Shown here in pieces: positions 43,291-52,401 of a stretch of DNA of 64,000 bases. Position numbers and translations under genes: made by a program. Within the stretch, counting starts at the first letter, position 1; each line of letters begins with the position of its first letter. Under the pieces are notes generated by a model that was given only the letters and a program-made list of their open reading frames with translations, searched no databases and was not told the origin of the DNA. The DNA lies in NCBI GenBank assembly GCA_017428525.1, contig JAFRQQ010000009.1:1-64000 (forward strand), in the 5' to 3' direction. Origin of the DNA: Clostridia bacterium (GTDB lineage Bacteria; Bacillota; Clostridia; Oscillospirales; Acutalibacteraceae).

Positions 43291-43857
43291 TTAAAATCCT
43301 TTAATATCACTGGCTTTTGATTTTAGCTTTTTTGAGGTTCCTTTTGTTGCCAGAATAACGGCTCTTTTTTTGTTGTTACGAATTTCCTGAACAATCTTTG
43401 AATAGTCGCCGTCTTTTGAAGCAATACAAAAGATGTCAATTGATTTATTTGTGTTCATTACTTTGCGAATGTCTTTGATTATTTTATTATCAATCTTATT
43501 TCGCTCCGGCTCTCCGTACATCAAAATCGGTTTAAGGCCATAATTTGCTATTGTTTCTTTCCATTTAGCTGTAGCGGGATCTTTTTGCCTAGCGTAGTAT
43601 CGAACCTCTAACACTTCGCCGATTGATTTGCATTGTCCTATTATACTTGAACAGTGGTCAGAACTTATGTTTTCAGCATCAATAAAGACCATTGTGTTTT
43701 TCTTTTTTGATGAACGATTTGAATTTGTTGAATAATTATCATCATCATATTCGTCGTCAAATTCATCATCAAAAAAATAATAGTCTTCATAATCCCACGG
43801 AATAAGAGTTGTAGGATCTCCACCAGATTCAATAAATAATTCGGCATCGTCTCCCAT
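43291..43857 (-). CDS. NYN-domain (PIN-like) putative RNase
   Basis: 188 residues. A very acidic N-terminus (DYEDYYFFDDEFDDEYDDD, residues ~23-41) is followed by an NYN/LabA-type nuclease domain from about residue 54: MVFIDAENISSDHCSSIIGQ, IDNKIIKDIRKVMN and FCIASKDGDYSKIVQEIRN. The conserved acidic residues for metal-dependent RNA cleavage are present. The gene is far more AT-rich than its surroundings and lies beside an att-like scar, so it was probably acquired horizontally. GGAGGTTCC precedes ATG 43,857. Such proteins occur in defence islands, but no partner is seen. Confidence 0.82.
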   Translation of the reverse strand: MGDDAELFIESGGDPTTLIPWDYEDYYFFDDEFDDEYDDDNYSTNSNRSSKKKNTMVFIDAENISSDHCSSIIGQCKSIGEVLEVRYYARQKDPATAKWKETIANYGLKPILMYGEPERNKIDNKIIKDIRKVMNTNKSIDIFCIASKDGDYSKIVQEIRNNKKRAVILATKGTSKKLKSKASDIKGF

Positions 43858-43905
43858 GACGGAACCTCCAAAAACTTTTTAAATATTATACCAGAAAATC
43901 CTTTA

Positions 43906-43986
43906 TTAATCAACAGTTATTTCATATACGTCAAATTCTTCCTCTTCGTCTTTTGGGACGAGTTTTGTGACAGGAATTTTTCGACA
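43906..43986 (-). pseudogene. C-terminal remnant of an unidentified gene
   Basis: About 26 codons in one frame read KIPVTKLVPKDEEEEFDVYE plus four residues and a stop. The upstream frame is closed by a stop at 43,987. The acidic, protein-like ending and AT-rich composition match the NYN gene, so it looks like the tail of a deleted island gene. It could be chance. Confidence 0.35.
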
Positions 43987-44038
43987 TCAAAAGTGTTTTT
44001 CTTATCAAAATACGAATATTATTTGTTTTCACTGTATG

Positions 44039-44068
44039 AAAAAACCTCGTCTTCGGACGAGGCTTTTT
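44039..44068. terminator. isolated intrinsic terminator
   Basis: AACCTCGTC-TTCG-GACGAGGCT with A-rich 5' and T-rich 3' flanks, closely similar to the tRNA-Gln terminator. No gene immediately upstream explains it. Confidence 0.75.
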
Positions 44069-44069
44069 C

Positions 44070-44200
44070 GATTCGGAACGCCGGATCGGCGTTCCCTACA
44101 ATTCATGATGTATTCGATTTTTGTAGGGAGCGCTGCCCTCAGCGATCCGCACGGGGTACGCCGTGAGCATATAGTCATTGATTATTTAGAAGTATGCGCC
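44070..44200. repeat. GTAGGG-bounded palindrome repeats
   Basis: CGGAACGCCGGATCGGCGTTCCCTAC, then TGTAGGGAGCGCTGCCCTCAGC, both seen in other intergenic clusters of this window. The remaining sequence up to the proS promoter shows nothing recognisable. Confidence 0.7.
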
Positions 44201-44253
44201 GATGGATGGCAATACAGTTATCCGAATGAATAAAAATACCGCCCGCAAACACA

Positions 44254-44282
44254 TTGACATTTCCCGCTGTTTATTGTAAAAT
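44254..44282 (+). promoter_or_regulatory. promoter of proS
   Basis: Consensus TTGACA and TAAAAT, 17-bp spacer, 43 bp before the ATG. No T-box is present. Confidence 0.85.
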
Positions 44283-44325
44283 ATCCCACAGTATACTTGC
44301 AGCTGAAGGATCGGAGGTTTGCTTC

Positions 44326-46041
44326 ATGAAAATTGACAAGCTGGTCGGCGACCGTTTTAAGGAAAAGCCCTCGGACTGCGTGGTGGACAGCCACGCGCTC
44401 ATGCTCCGCGGCGGCTATATGAAAGGCGTGGCAAACGGCATTTATTCATCCTATATGCCCCTGCGCCGCATCACGCGCAAGATCGAGAATATCATCCGCG
44501 AGGAAATGGACGCGATCGACGGGCAGGAGGTGCAGTTCCCGGTCGTGATGCCCGCGTCGCTCTGGCAGGAAACCGGCCGCTATGAGAGCATCGGCAGCGA
44601 GCTGCTGCGCTTCAAGGACCGCAACGACATCCCCATGGTGCTCGGCATGACCCATGAGGAGGCCGCCGTGCAGCTCGTGCGCGATTACGGCAACAGCTAC
44701 TCGCGCTATCCCTTTATGATTTATCAGATTCAGACCAAATTCCGCGACGAGGCGCGTCCGCGCGCAGGCCTGATCCGCGTGCGCGAATTCACGATGAAGG
44801 ACGCCTATTCCTTTCACACCTCGCAGGAGGATCTCGAGCGCTATTATCAGATCTGCTACGACGCCTACAACCGCATTTTCGCGCGCTGCGGCATTCCCGA
44901 CGTTGTGACGGTCAAATCCGATTCCGGCATGATGGGCGGCAGCATTTCGCATGAATACATGCTCTTGACGCCCATCGGCGAGGATACTTTGGCCATCTGC
45001 TCCGCATGCGATTACCGCGCGAATATGGAAGCGGCCGAGAGCATCATCGAGAACGAAATGACCGGCGAGAGCGCGGAGCTGACCAAGGTCTACACGCCGA
45101 ATATCCACACGATCGAGGAGATCTGCGACTTCCTGCACACGCCTTTGATCGAGAGCTGCAAGGCCGTCGTTTATCAGAAGAACATGACGGACGAATACGT
45201 GGTTGTCTTCGTGCGCGGGGATCTGGATATCAACGAAACGAAGCTGACGAATTATCTGGGCGAGGGCGTGCATCCGGCGGTGATCACCGGGGATTGCGGC
45301 CTGCACGCGGGCTATATCGGCCCGGTCGGTCTGGACAGTGTGAAATTCACGGTGCTCTATGACAAATCGCTGCAGAATACGCACAATCTTTCCTGCGGCG
45401 CGAATGAGGATGAATATCATTTCACGGGCCTGAAGATTTCCCGCGACGTCGGCGATGTGGACTATCTCGACCTTGCCAAGATCATCGAGGGCGGCATCTG
45501 CCCGCAGTGCGGCAAACCGGCCATCCGCATCTCCCGCGGCATCGAGGTGGGCAACATCTTCCAGCTCGGCACGAAGTATACGAAATCCATGGAGATGCAG
45601 TATCTCGACAGCGAGGGCAACCTGCAGTATCCGATCATGGGCTGCTACGGCATCGGCGTGGGGCGTCTGGCCGCCTCCGTGTGCGAAGCGCATCATGACG
45701 ATTACGGCCCGATCTGGCCGATGAGCATCGCGCCGTGGCACGTGGAGCTGTGCTGCCTGCGCGCCGACGACGCCGAAACCAAGGCCGTGGCCGACGGGCT
45801 GTATCAGTCGATGCTCGACGCGAAGGTCGAGGTGCTCTATGACGACCGCAACATCCGCCCGGGCTTCATGTTCTCCGACGCGGACCTGCTCGGCATTCCC
45901 GTGCGCGTGATCGTCAGCCCGCGCAACCTCAAGGAGGGCGTGTGCGAGGTCGTCACGCGCGATAAGGAAATCAGCGAGAAGATCCCGGTGGAGCAGGTGC
46001 TCGACCGCGTGCAGGCGATCATCTGCGAACGCCTGAAATAA
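44326..46041 (+). CDS. proS: proline--tRNA ligase (bacterial type)
   Basis: A class II synthetase of 571 residues with the bacterial insertion (INS, YbaK-like editing) domain. Motif 1 region: LRRITRKIENIIREEMD. Motif 2: FRDEARPRAGLIRVREFTMK. The INS domain is about residues 225-385 (YVVVFVRGDLDINETKLTNY, HAGYIGPVG). Motif 3: YGIGVGRLAASVCE. The anticodon-binding domain ends the protein. GGAGG is 8 nt upstream of ATG 44,326. It lies 1.4 kb from tRNA-Pro. Confidence 0.97.
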   Translation: MKIDKLVGDRFKEKPSDCVVDSHALMLRGGYMKGVANGIYSSYMPLRRITRKIENIIREEMDAIDGQEVQFPVVMPASLWQETGRYESIGSELLRFKDRNDIPMVLGMTHEEAAVQLVRDYGNSYSRYPFMIYQIQTKFRDEARPRAGLIRVREFTMKDAYSFHTSQEDLERYYQICYDAYNRIFARCGIPDVVTVKSDSGMMGGSISHEYMLLTPIGEDTLAICSACDYRANMEAAESIIENEMTGESAELTKVYTPNIHTIEEICDFLHTPLIESCKAVVYQKNMTDEYVVVFVRGDLDINETKLTNYLGEGVHPAVITGDCGLHAGYIGPVGLDSVKFTVLYDKSLQNTHNLSCGANEDEYHFTGLKISRDVGDVDYLDLAKIIEGGICPQCGKPAIRISRGIEVGNIFQLGTKYTKSMEMQYLDSEGNLQYPIMGCYGIGVGRLAASVCEAHHDDYGPIWPMSIAPWHVELCCLRADDAETKAVADGLYQSMLDAKVEVLYDDRNIRPGFMFSDADLLGIPVRVIVSPRNLKEGVCEVVTRDKEISEKIPVEQVLDRVQAIICERLK

Positions 46042-46057
46042 TTCAATACAATTTAAG

Positions 46058-46095
46058 GATCGCCGTTCTGCTTTCGTCAGCGCGGCGGTCTTTTG
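46058..46095 (+). terminator. terminator of proS
   Basis: An 8-bp stem GATCGCCG / CGGCGGTC (one wobble) with a 17-nt loop and TTTT. Confidence 0.6.
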
Positions 46096-46150
46096 CGTCT
46101 GATAGATTTGCTTTGTAGTGTTCAATTTTCCCGGGAAAGCCGAAAAAAGA

Positions 46151-46179
46151 TTGCATTCAGCGGGATTCTTTGTTATAGT
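46151..46179 (+). promoter_or_regulatory. promoter of GH3 gene
   Basis: TTGCAT and TATAGT are 17 bp apart, 27 bp before the start. Confidence 0.7.
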
Positions 46180-46206
46180 GGAAACAGAATCAGGAAGGGG
46201 AGAATG

Positions 46207-48819
46207 ATGATGAAACGCGCTCTTTCGATTGCCCTTGCGGCGCTGCTTTTGCTTTCATCCTGCGGCCTTGCGGCATTTGCGCTCAGCGGCCATGTGGACC
46301 CTGCCGTCGTCGCGGTTTCGAAGCAGACGGCGATCGACGTGGAGGCCGAGGGCATTGTGCTGCTCAAAAATGAGGACAACTGCCTGCCGCTGGGCGGCAA
46401 AAAGCTGAATATTTTCGGCGTCGGCTCCGTGTATCCCTTCATGGGCGGCGCGGGCTCGGGCGCGATCACCTCGGACGACCCGACGGACTTTTATGAGGCG
46501 CTCGAATCGGAAGGCATTGAATTCAACACCGAATTGCGCGCACTCTACGAAGCGAATATCGGGCGCAACAAGATGCCGAAAACCGACAACACCGTGATCA
46601 ACAACCTTCTGCAGGTGATGCTTTCCATCGATTCGCTCAAGGAAATGTCCGTTGACAAGCTGACGGACGACCTGATGCGGCGGGCGGTCGAATTTTCCGG
46701 CACGGCGCTGATCATGATCAGCCGCACGAGCGCGGAGGGCTCCGATCTGAGCCTTGATACGCTGCGTCTGAGCGACACCGAGCGCGCGCTGATCGAGAAG
46801 GTCAACGCGGCGTTCGACGACGTGATCGTGCTGTTCAATACCGGCAACGTCATGCAGATGGACTGGCTGGAGCAATACGACCATATCCGCGCGGCGGCGA
46901 TGGTCTGGATCCCCGGCGAATTCGGCTTTACCGCCGTGGCGCAAATGCTCAGCGGCAAGGTGAACCCTTCGGGCCGGCTGGCCGATACCGTCGCCTATGA
47001 CCCGGCGGCGCACGCGTCCTCGCCCTGCTTCGGCTCGTTCAGTTATCAGGATGACAGCGGCAAGCACTATGTGGAATACCGCGAGGGCATCTACGTCGGC
47101 TACCGCTATTTTGAAACCTTCGCTCCGGAGAAGGTGCAGTTCCCGTTCGGTTACGGCCTGTCCTATACGACGTTTGCTCAGACCCTTCTCGACAGCGACA
47201 CGGCGGGCGACGACGTAGCGCTGACCGTGCAGGTGACGAATACGGGCGAGCGCGCCGGCAAGGAGACCGTGCAGGTCTATTACTCCGCGCCCTACACGCC
47301 CGGCGGGCTCGAAAAGAGCGCGGTCTGCCTCGGCGGCTTCGCGAAAACCGGCCTGCTCGCGCCGGGAGAGAGCGAGACTGTGACCGTTTCCTTCCCGAAG
47401 GCCGATATGGCCTCCTATGACAGCAAACAGGCGCAGGGCTGGGTGCTGGAAGCCGGCAATTATGATATTCGCCTGTCGCAGAATGCCGCGCAGGCGCTGC
47501 AGACTGTGACCGTCAACGTGCCGGAAACGGTTGTAATACAGCAGGATTCCGTGACCGGCGCGGAGATTCAGAACCGCTTTGACACCGCGTACAGCGGCTT
47601 CCCCGTGCTCTCGCGTGCCGATGCGGCAGGGACGTTCCCGACAGCGGAACCGGTCGCGACAAATGAAGCGGTGAAAAACGCCGATCAGCTGCCCGCGCCG
47701 GCGACCGAAGGCACCGCGCCGAAAACGGGCGCGCGCTATGAAAAGACGATCACGCTGCAGGATGTGGCCGCGGACGAATCCCTGTTGGACGCCTTTCTCG
47801 ATCAGCTGACCGTGCGCGAAATGGCGCTGCTGGTCTCCGACGGCGGCTACGGCACGGCGGGCATCGAGCGCCTTGGCATCCCCGCAACGATGGACAACGA
47901 CGGCCCTTCGAGCGTCAAGGGACGCAACGGGCTGCTGTATACCGACAGCGGCGTCGCCTATCCCTGCGAAACCGCGATCGCCTGCACATGGAATACCGCG
48001 CTGGCCGAGGCGGTGGGCGTGGCGGTCGGCATGGAATCGGCCGATATCGGCACGGATATCTGGTATGCCCCGGCGGTGAATCTGCACCGCAATCCGCGCG
48101 GCGGGCGCAATTTCGAGTATTTCTCCGAGGATCCGCTCCTCAGCGGCAAGCTGGCCGCGGCGATGATCAACGGCTGCAGTAGCGAGGGCCTTGTGGTCAC
48201 GATCAAGCATTTCGCGCTTAACGATCAGGAATCCCACCGCAACGGCGTGTTCACCTGGGCGGATGAGCAGACCATGCGCGAGCTTTATCTGAAAGCCTTT
48301 GAAATCGCGATTAAAGAGAGCGACTGCGCCGGCGTGATGTCCGCCTACAACCGGATCGGTCCGGACTGGTGCGGCGGCAGCAAAGCGCTGCTGATCGACC
48401 TGCTGCGCACGGAGTGGGGCTTCGACGGCTTTGTGGTGTCCGACTTCACCTCCAACGTGCTCGGCAGCGGCTATATGAGCCCCGTGCTCGGCGTTTACAA
48501 CGGCAACGATACGATCCTGACCGGCATCCGGCTGGTCTTCCTGCCCTCGCATCTGATTGCGGTGCAGAACGCCTACCGCCGCGACCCGGTCGGCTTCGGC
48601 ACGGCCCTGCGCGCGCGCTGCAAGGAGCTGTGTACGGCGAAGATGAAAACGCGCGCCTTCTTGCAGCCGGAGCAGCAGTATGACGATTCGCTCTCCGCGA
48701 CGCTGGTGCCGCTCGCGGAATGGGAATTCAAGCTGCCCTACGGCTTCTCCTTCTTCCGCTATCTTCTGAATAACCTGACGTATCTTGTGATTTTCGGCCT
48801 GCGCGGCCTGTTCGGATAA
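46207..48819 (+). CDS. secreted GH3 beta-glycosidase with permuted domain order
   Basis: About 870 residues with a signal peptide (RALSIALAALLLLSSCGLAA). The usual GH3 order is reversed. First the C-terminal alpha/beta domain (VEAEGIVLLKNEDNCLPLGG, IPGEFGFTAVAQMLSGKVNP), then an Fn3-like domain (VQVTNTGERAGKETVQVYYS), then the TIM-barrel domain with DNDGPSSVKG, HRNPRGGRNFEYFSEDP, KHFALNDQESHRNG and the nucleophile D746 in FDGFVVSDF. It ends in a hydrophobic aromatic segment (RYLLNNLTYLVIFGLRGLFG). Reversed GH3 enzymes are known in ruminal and gut bacteria. Start among three consecutive ATGs (46,204/46,207/46,210) is uncertain. Confidence 0.9.
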   Translation: MMKRALSIALAALLLLSSCGLAAFALSGHVDPAVVAVSKQTAIDVEAEGIVLLKNEDNCLPLGGKKLNIFGVGSVYPFMGGAGSGAITSDDPTDFYEALESEGIEFNTELRALYEANIGRNKMPKTDNTVINNLLQVMLSIDSLKEMSVDKLTDDLMRRAVEFSGTALIMISRTSAEGSDLSLDTLRLSDTERALIEKVNAAFDDVIVLFNTGNVMQMDWLEQYDHIRAAAMVWIPGEFGFTAVAQMLSGKVNPSGRLADTVAYDPAAHASSPCFGSFSYQDDSGKHYVEYREGIYVGYRYFETFAPEKVQFPFGYGLSYTTFAQTLLDSDTAGDDVALTVQVTNTGERAGKETVQVYYSAPYTPGGLEKSAVCLGGFAKTGLLAPGESETVTVSFPKADMASYDSKQAQGWVLEAGNYDIRLSQNAAQALQTVTVNVPETVVIQQDSVTGAEIQNRFDTAYSGFPVLSRADAAGTFPTAEPVATNEAVKNADQLPAPATEGTAPKTGARYEKTITLQDVAADESLLDAFLDQLTVREMALLVSDGGYGTAGIERLGIPATMDNDGPSSVKGRNGLLYTDSGVAYPCETAIACTWNTALAEAVGVAVGMESADIGTDIWYAPAVNLHRNPRGGRNFEYFSEDPLLSGKLAAAMINGCSSEGLVVTIKHFALNDQESHRNGVFTWADEQTMRELYLKAFEIAIKESDCAGVMSAYNRIGPDWCGGSKALLIDLLRTEWGFDGFVVSDFTSNVLGSGYMSPVLGVYNGNDTILTGIRLVFLPSHLIAVQNAYRRDPVGFGTALRARCKELCTAKMKTRAFLQPEQQYDDSLSATLVPLAEWEFKLPYGFSFFRYLLNNLTYLVIFGLRGLFG

Positions 48820-48837
48820 ACTGAATTTCAAAAAAAT

Positions 48838-48881
48838 ACAGGCATATCGGTTCCTTGCGGATCGGTATGCCTGTTCTTTTT
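48838..48881 (+). terminator. terminator of GH3 gene
   Basis: A 12-bp stem ACAGGCATATCG / CGGTATGCCTGT (one wobble) followed by TCTTTTTA. Confidence 0.8.
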
Positions 48882-48891
48882 ATATCATTTA

Positions 48892-51510
48892 TTATTCAAT
48901 CATTCCGTGATAAACGGCCATCCAGTAGGGGAGCGTATAAGTGGTCGAGGTGTAAAGCTGCGTGGGATTGTGATAGCCGCCCAGGGAATAGGTGCTGCCG
49001 TTGTATTTGTGCAGCGCGCGTTCATCGGGCGCCGCGACCGCCGCTTTGACGCGCGTGAGCTCGAGCGCGAAAAGGATGATCTCTTTGGTGTCCGGCTTTT
49101 CGGACAGCGGCGTGAGCGTCGGGCTTCGTTTTAAATCGTAGCTGATCGAGTTGCGCACATCCAGTCCGATCGCTTCGAGGCTGAATTCGCCCAGATCGTC
49201 GCGGTTCGGGTGGGTGGCGCTGAAGGCGGCAAGATCGGTCGGGTGCCGGCTGAGCGACCAGGCCGCCGTTTCGATCACGGCGTTGCCGAAGGCGTCCTTT
49301 TTCGCCTTGTCCGGATAGGCGAGCTGATAGATCAGATACCACAGCGGATTTTCGCCGCAGCCGGCCGTGATCCACCAGTCCTCGAGCGCCGCGCGGTAAT
49401 GCTTGAGCAGCGTTTTGTCGGTTTCGAGCTGGAAGAGCGTGTAGAAGGTCAGCATCGCCATTTCTTCCGCGGAATAGTTATGGAAGGAGCGGTAGACCAG
49501 CGAGATCAGATTCGTTTCCCTGAGCAGATCGAGCACGTTGCCCAGGATCGGGCTTGTTTCCTCGCCGACGGTATATTCCGCCGCGAGCACCATGCGCTCA
49601 TACTGCTGCGCCGTCGCCGCCGCGTATTCATAGGCGGGATCCGTCGCGGCAAAGCGGTATTCATCCTCCCATTTCTGATAGCCCGTCACATAGGCGGCTA
49701 CCTTGAAAACGCTCAGAAGCACCATCGCGTGCAGCGGCGTTTCGGCCAGAGAGCTGCCGGAAACGAAGGTCGCGCGGTTGAAGTTGGACCAGGTGGCGGG
49801 CTGCCCGGTGGCGTCGACCATATAATAGCTGTTGTCGCTCAGATGCTGCGCGAGGCGGTCGCAGGCGTTGGCGATCAGCGCGCCGAGCTCGGGATCTTCG
49901 CCGGCGAGCACGTCATACATGACCTTGAATAAAAACATGTGGCCCACGAGCTCATCCGCGCTGGAATCGGATTTATAGATGATCTCATCCGTCGTGTGCT
50001 CCGCGCCGATCACGTCGTTCCACAGGCGTTCCGGCATCGCGCCGGAGGCGTCGACGGTCACGCCGCGCAGGTCTTCGTTGTTCAGCGTGTAGTTTCTGGG
50101 ATTTGCGCCCTCGGCGGCAATGCCCGTCGCGGTGCCGTCGGCGTTGACGGACCAGTGAATGCCGCTGTAGAGATAGGAGCCCTGCTCCCTTTTGAGCGAA
50201 TAGGTGCGCATCGGGAAGCCTTCAAGCAGACGGGTCTGCGTTTCGTATTCGACGCCCGTGCCTGCGGTCGCGCGCGGGTCGCTCCAGTCCTCGGGCGAGG
50301 TCGGCTGATAATAGCCCTTGCTCTGCAGCCGGTCAGGCGAATTCAGCAGGCGGTAGCCGGCCAGTGCTTCGTTGAACGCATCCGCCGGGCTTTTGGCGGG
50401 CAGCGGAATGGACGGATCGCCGCCGAGCTCGAGCGCGTTCGCGGAGAGCATGCGGTCCACGCGGTCGCCGGGAATGGTCTGCTTCGGCTCTTTATAGCGC
50501 ACGTAGCTTTCCACGGTGCCGGTGCGCATGGAAATATAATAGAGCATCAGAACGGATTCCGACGCGCTGTAGGCGGCTTCCTTCGCGGCGGCCAGCGTCG
50601 CGGGATCGGCGGCGGGATCGTCGCGCAGCGTCGCGTAGCGCATCAGCTCGCCCACGGCATACATCGCAGTCCACAGCCCGTCGTTGTCGGTCTCCTGCAG
50701 CGTGCGGCTGCCTGCGGTGCCGTAGCTTTCGGCCACGAAGCCGTGGCGGCGGTTGTTCGCCTGCGTCACGGCGCTGAGATACGTCGCTTTTTCATCCAAT
50801 TGCATCGGCAGCATCGCGATGTGCGTCACGCCCGTGCGCATCTTCGCCCAGATGCCGTTTGCCCCGTCGTCGTAGATCGCGCGCACGTTGCCGCTGCCGG
50901 AATCATCCTCGTAAAAATACCGGTCGCCCATCAGACGCTGCTCCCGGTCGCGCGCGTTTGCGGCATTGGGATCGATGCGAAGCACGCCGTAGGCCGTGAT
51001 CTCCCAGCTTGCGCCGTCCGATGTGGTCACGCGCTGATGCGCTGCATCCTGCGCGTCGTCGGCAACTTCTGCGGGGATTTCCGGGCTGCCGGCCGGATAG
51101 CGTGTGACGAATTTCTGCAGTGCGCCGCTTTCCTTCGCGGGTGTGCCGAGATAATCGACGATGCGCGCTTCTCTTTTCATCATGGTCGGCGTTTCCGTGA
51201 CCGTCAGCTGCACGCTGTCTTGCATGCCGTCGCCCGCGGCGGTGATCGTCGCGCTGCCGGGTGATAGCGCCGTGACGCGGCCCCATTTGTCAACGGTCGC
51301 GATCTCTGCCGGCTCTGCGGTCCAGGTCAGTCGCCGGTCCTTCACGGTCTCGGAAAACACGGCGTCCACGGTGCGGCTGTCGCCGACGTTCAGCTCCCAG
51401 TGCTCCGGCACGGCCAGGCGCAGCTTTGTCTGCACCGGGATTATCCCGGTAAAAAGGGAAACGAACAGCAATATAAATGATAAAGGCGCTGAAATCAGTC
51501 TGCGGATCAT
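48892..51510 (-). CDS. exported protein with BIG2 domain and alpha/alpha-barrel domain
   Basis: 872 residues. A signal peptide or anchor (RRLISAPLSFILLFVSLFTG) is followed by an Ig-like BIG2 domain (about residues 25-105; ATVDKWGRVTALSPGSATIT). A helical domain then shares motif order with the propeller protein at 20,363-22,462: ETDNDGLWTAMYAVGELMRY, SADELVGHMFLFKVMYDVLA, NPLWYLIYQLAY and YTLPYWMAVYHGMI at the C-terminus. It resembles six-hairpin glycoside hydrolases or polysaccharide lyases, but no family or catalytic residue can be named. GGAGG lies 10 nt before ATG 51,510. Downstream of the phosphatase gene, gap 20 nt. Confidence 0.75.
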   Translation of the reverse strand: MIRRLISAPLSFILLFVSLFTGIIPVQTKLRLAVPEHWELNVGDSRTVDAVFSETVKDRRLTWTAEPAEIATVDKWGRVTALSPGSATITAAGDGMQDSVQLTVTETPTMMKREARIVDYLGTPAKESGALQKFVTRYPAGSPEIPAEVADDAQDAAHQRVTTSDGASWEITAYGVLRIDPNAANARDREQRLMGDRYFYEDDSGSGNVRAIYDDGANGIWAKMRTGVTHIAMLPMQLDEKATYLSAVTQANNRRHGFVAESYGTAGSRTLQETDNDGLWTAMYAVGELMRYATLRDDPAADPATLAAAKEAAYSASESVLMLYYISMRTGTVESYVRYKEPKQTIPGDRVDRMLSANALELGGDPSIPLPAKSPADAFNEALAGYRLLNSPDRLQSKGYYQPTSPEDWSDPRATAGTGVEYETQTRLLEGFPMRTYSLKREQGSYLYSGIHWSVNADGTATGIAAEGANPRNYTLNNEDLRGVTVDASGAMPERLWNDVIGAEHTTDEIIYKSDSSADELVGHMFLFKVMYDVLAGEDPELGALIANACDRLAQHLSDNSYYMVDATGQPATWSNFNRATFVSGSSLAETPLHAMVLLSVFKVAAYVTGYQKWEDEYRFAATDPAYEYAAATAQQYERMVLAAEYTVGEETSPILGNVLDLLRETNLISLVYRSFHNYSAEEMAMLTFYTLFQLETDKTLLKHYRAALEDWWITAGCGENPLWYLIYQLAYPDKAKKDAFGNAVIETAAWSLSRHPTDLAAFSATHPNRDDLGEFSLEAIGLDVRNSISYDLKRSPTLTPLSEKPDTKEIILFALELTRVKAAVAAPDERALHKYNGSTYSLGGYHNPTQLYTSTTYTLPYWMAVYHGMIE

Positions 51511-51530
51511 AGCGGTTTCACCTCCGGAAT

Positions 51531-52208
51531 TCAGGCGCGCGTGCGCTGCAGATGGGAGCGGTCGTTGACGCATTCGAACACCATGTCGCCGTAAGGATTG
51601 GTGCCCGGCTGATAAAAAATCACATGCGTGACGCCGGTGTTGTTCAGTCGGAAATCAAAGGGCTGGTGGTTGTGATAGCCGATCAGCTCGAAAATCAGAA
51701 ACGTCAGGATGCCCGCGTGGGAAACCAGCGCGATTTTTTCGCCGTTCTGATACTGCGCGAAAAGCTTGTCAAACAGCGCGCGCGCCCGCGCAAAGGCGGC
51801 GGCCTCATCGTGGAATGCATTGCTCTGTATCAGCGGCCCTTGCGGGAATTCCGGCAGGGGACACAGCCGCAGCAGTTCCTCCCGCGGCCGGCCCTCAAAC
51901 GCCGGGTCGACGCCGATTTCCGTGAGCAGCGGCTCAATGCGCAGCGGCTGCGGCGTCGCTTTTGCCGCAAGCAGTCCGGCGGCGGTCTGCATCGCGCGCT
52001 GCAGGGCGCTGGAATAGACCGCGTCAAACGCCGTTTCGGCATAGAACCGGCTGAGCAGCGCCGCCTGCTCCGCGCCGAGCGGCGAGAGCGGCGGGTCCTC
52101 ACGGTCGGCAAGTCCGACATCCGCGGGAATGCCGTCGATGTTGCCAAGGCTCTGCCCGTGGCGAATGAGATAAAGCTCGCGCAGAATGACCGGCGCTGCA
52201 GCGTTCAT
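51531..52208 (-). CDS. histidine phosphatase superfamily protein
   Basis: 225 residues of the phosphoglycerate-mutase-like branch. The catalytic RHG is in LYLIRHGQSLGNI, the second Arg/Glu region is YSSALQRAMQTAAGLL, and the second catalytic His is in KIALVSHAGILTFLIF. The substrate (a sugar phosphate or similar) cannot be inferred. GAAGGGA precedes ATG 52,208. It probably shares a transcript with the BIG2/barrel gene 20 nt downstream. Confidence 0.9.
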   Translation of the reverse strand: MNAAAPVILRELYLIRHGQSLGNIDGIPADVGLADREDPPLSPLGAEQAALLSRFYAETAFDAVYSSALQRAMQTAAGLLAAKATPQPLRIEPLLTEIGVDPAFEGRPREELLRLCPLPEFPQGPLIQSNAFHDEAAAFARARALFDKLFAQYQNGEKIALVSHAGILTFLIFELIGYHNHQPFDFRLNNTGVTHVIFYQPGTNPYGDMVFECVNDRSHLQRTRA

Positions 52209-52326
52209 GCAGATCCCTTCTTTCGAAATTCTAAAAATATTATAGTTATTTTCCGCGATTCTGTCAATCCTAATTCGGGACGGATTGCGCGGATATGAAC
52301 ATTTTGTAAAAACACGGATGCAAGTA

Positions 52327-52377
52327 TTGACTGTTGGTCATTTTTGCGGTATGATACAGAAAAATGACCGTGAGTCA
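52327..52377 (+). promoter_or_regulatory. promoter and likely TetR operator
   Basis: TTGACT and TATGAT (17-bp spacer) drive the TetR operon. A long inverted repeat, TGACTGTTGGTCATTTT at 52,328-52,344 and AAAATGACCGTGAGTCA at 52,361-52,377, brackets the -10. Its left half covers the -35 and spacer, so binding would block RNA polymerase: probable autoregulation. Confidence 0.8.
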
Positions 52378-52401
52378 TTATTTTCGGAAGGGTGAGCATC
52401 G

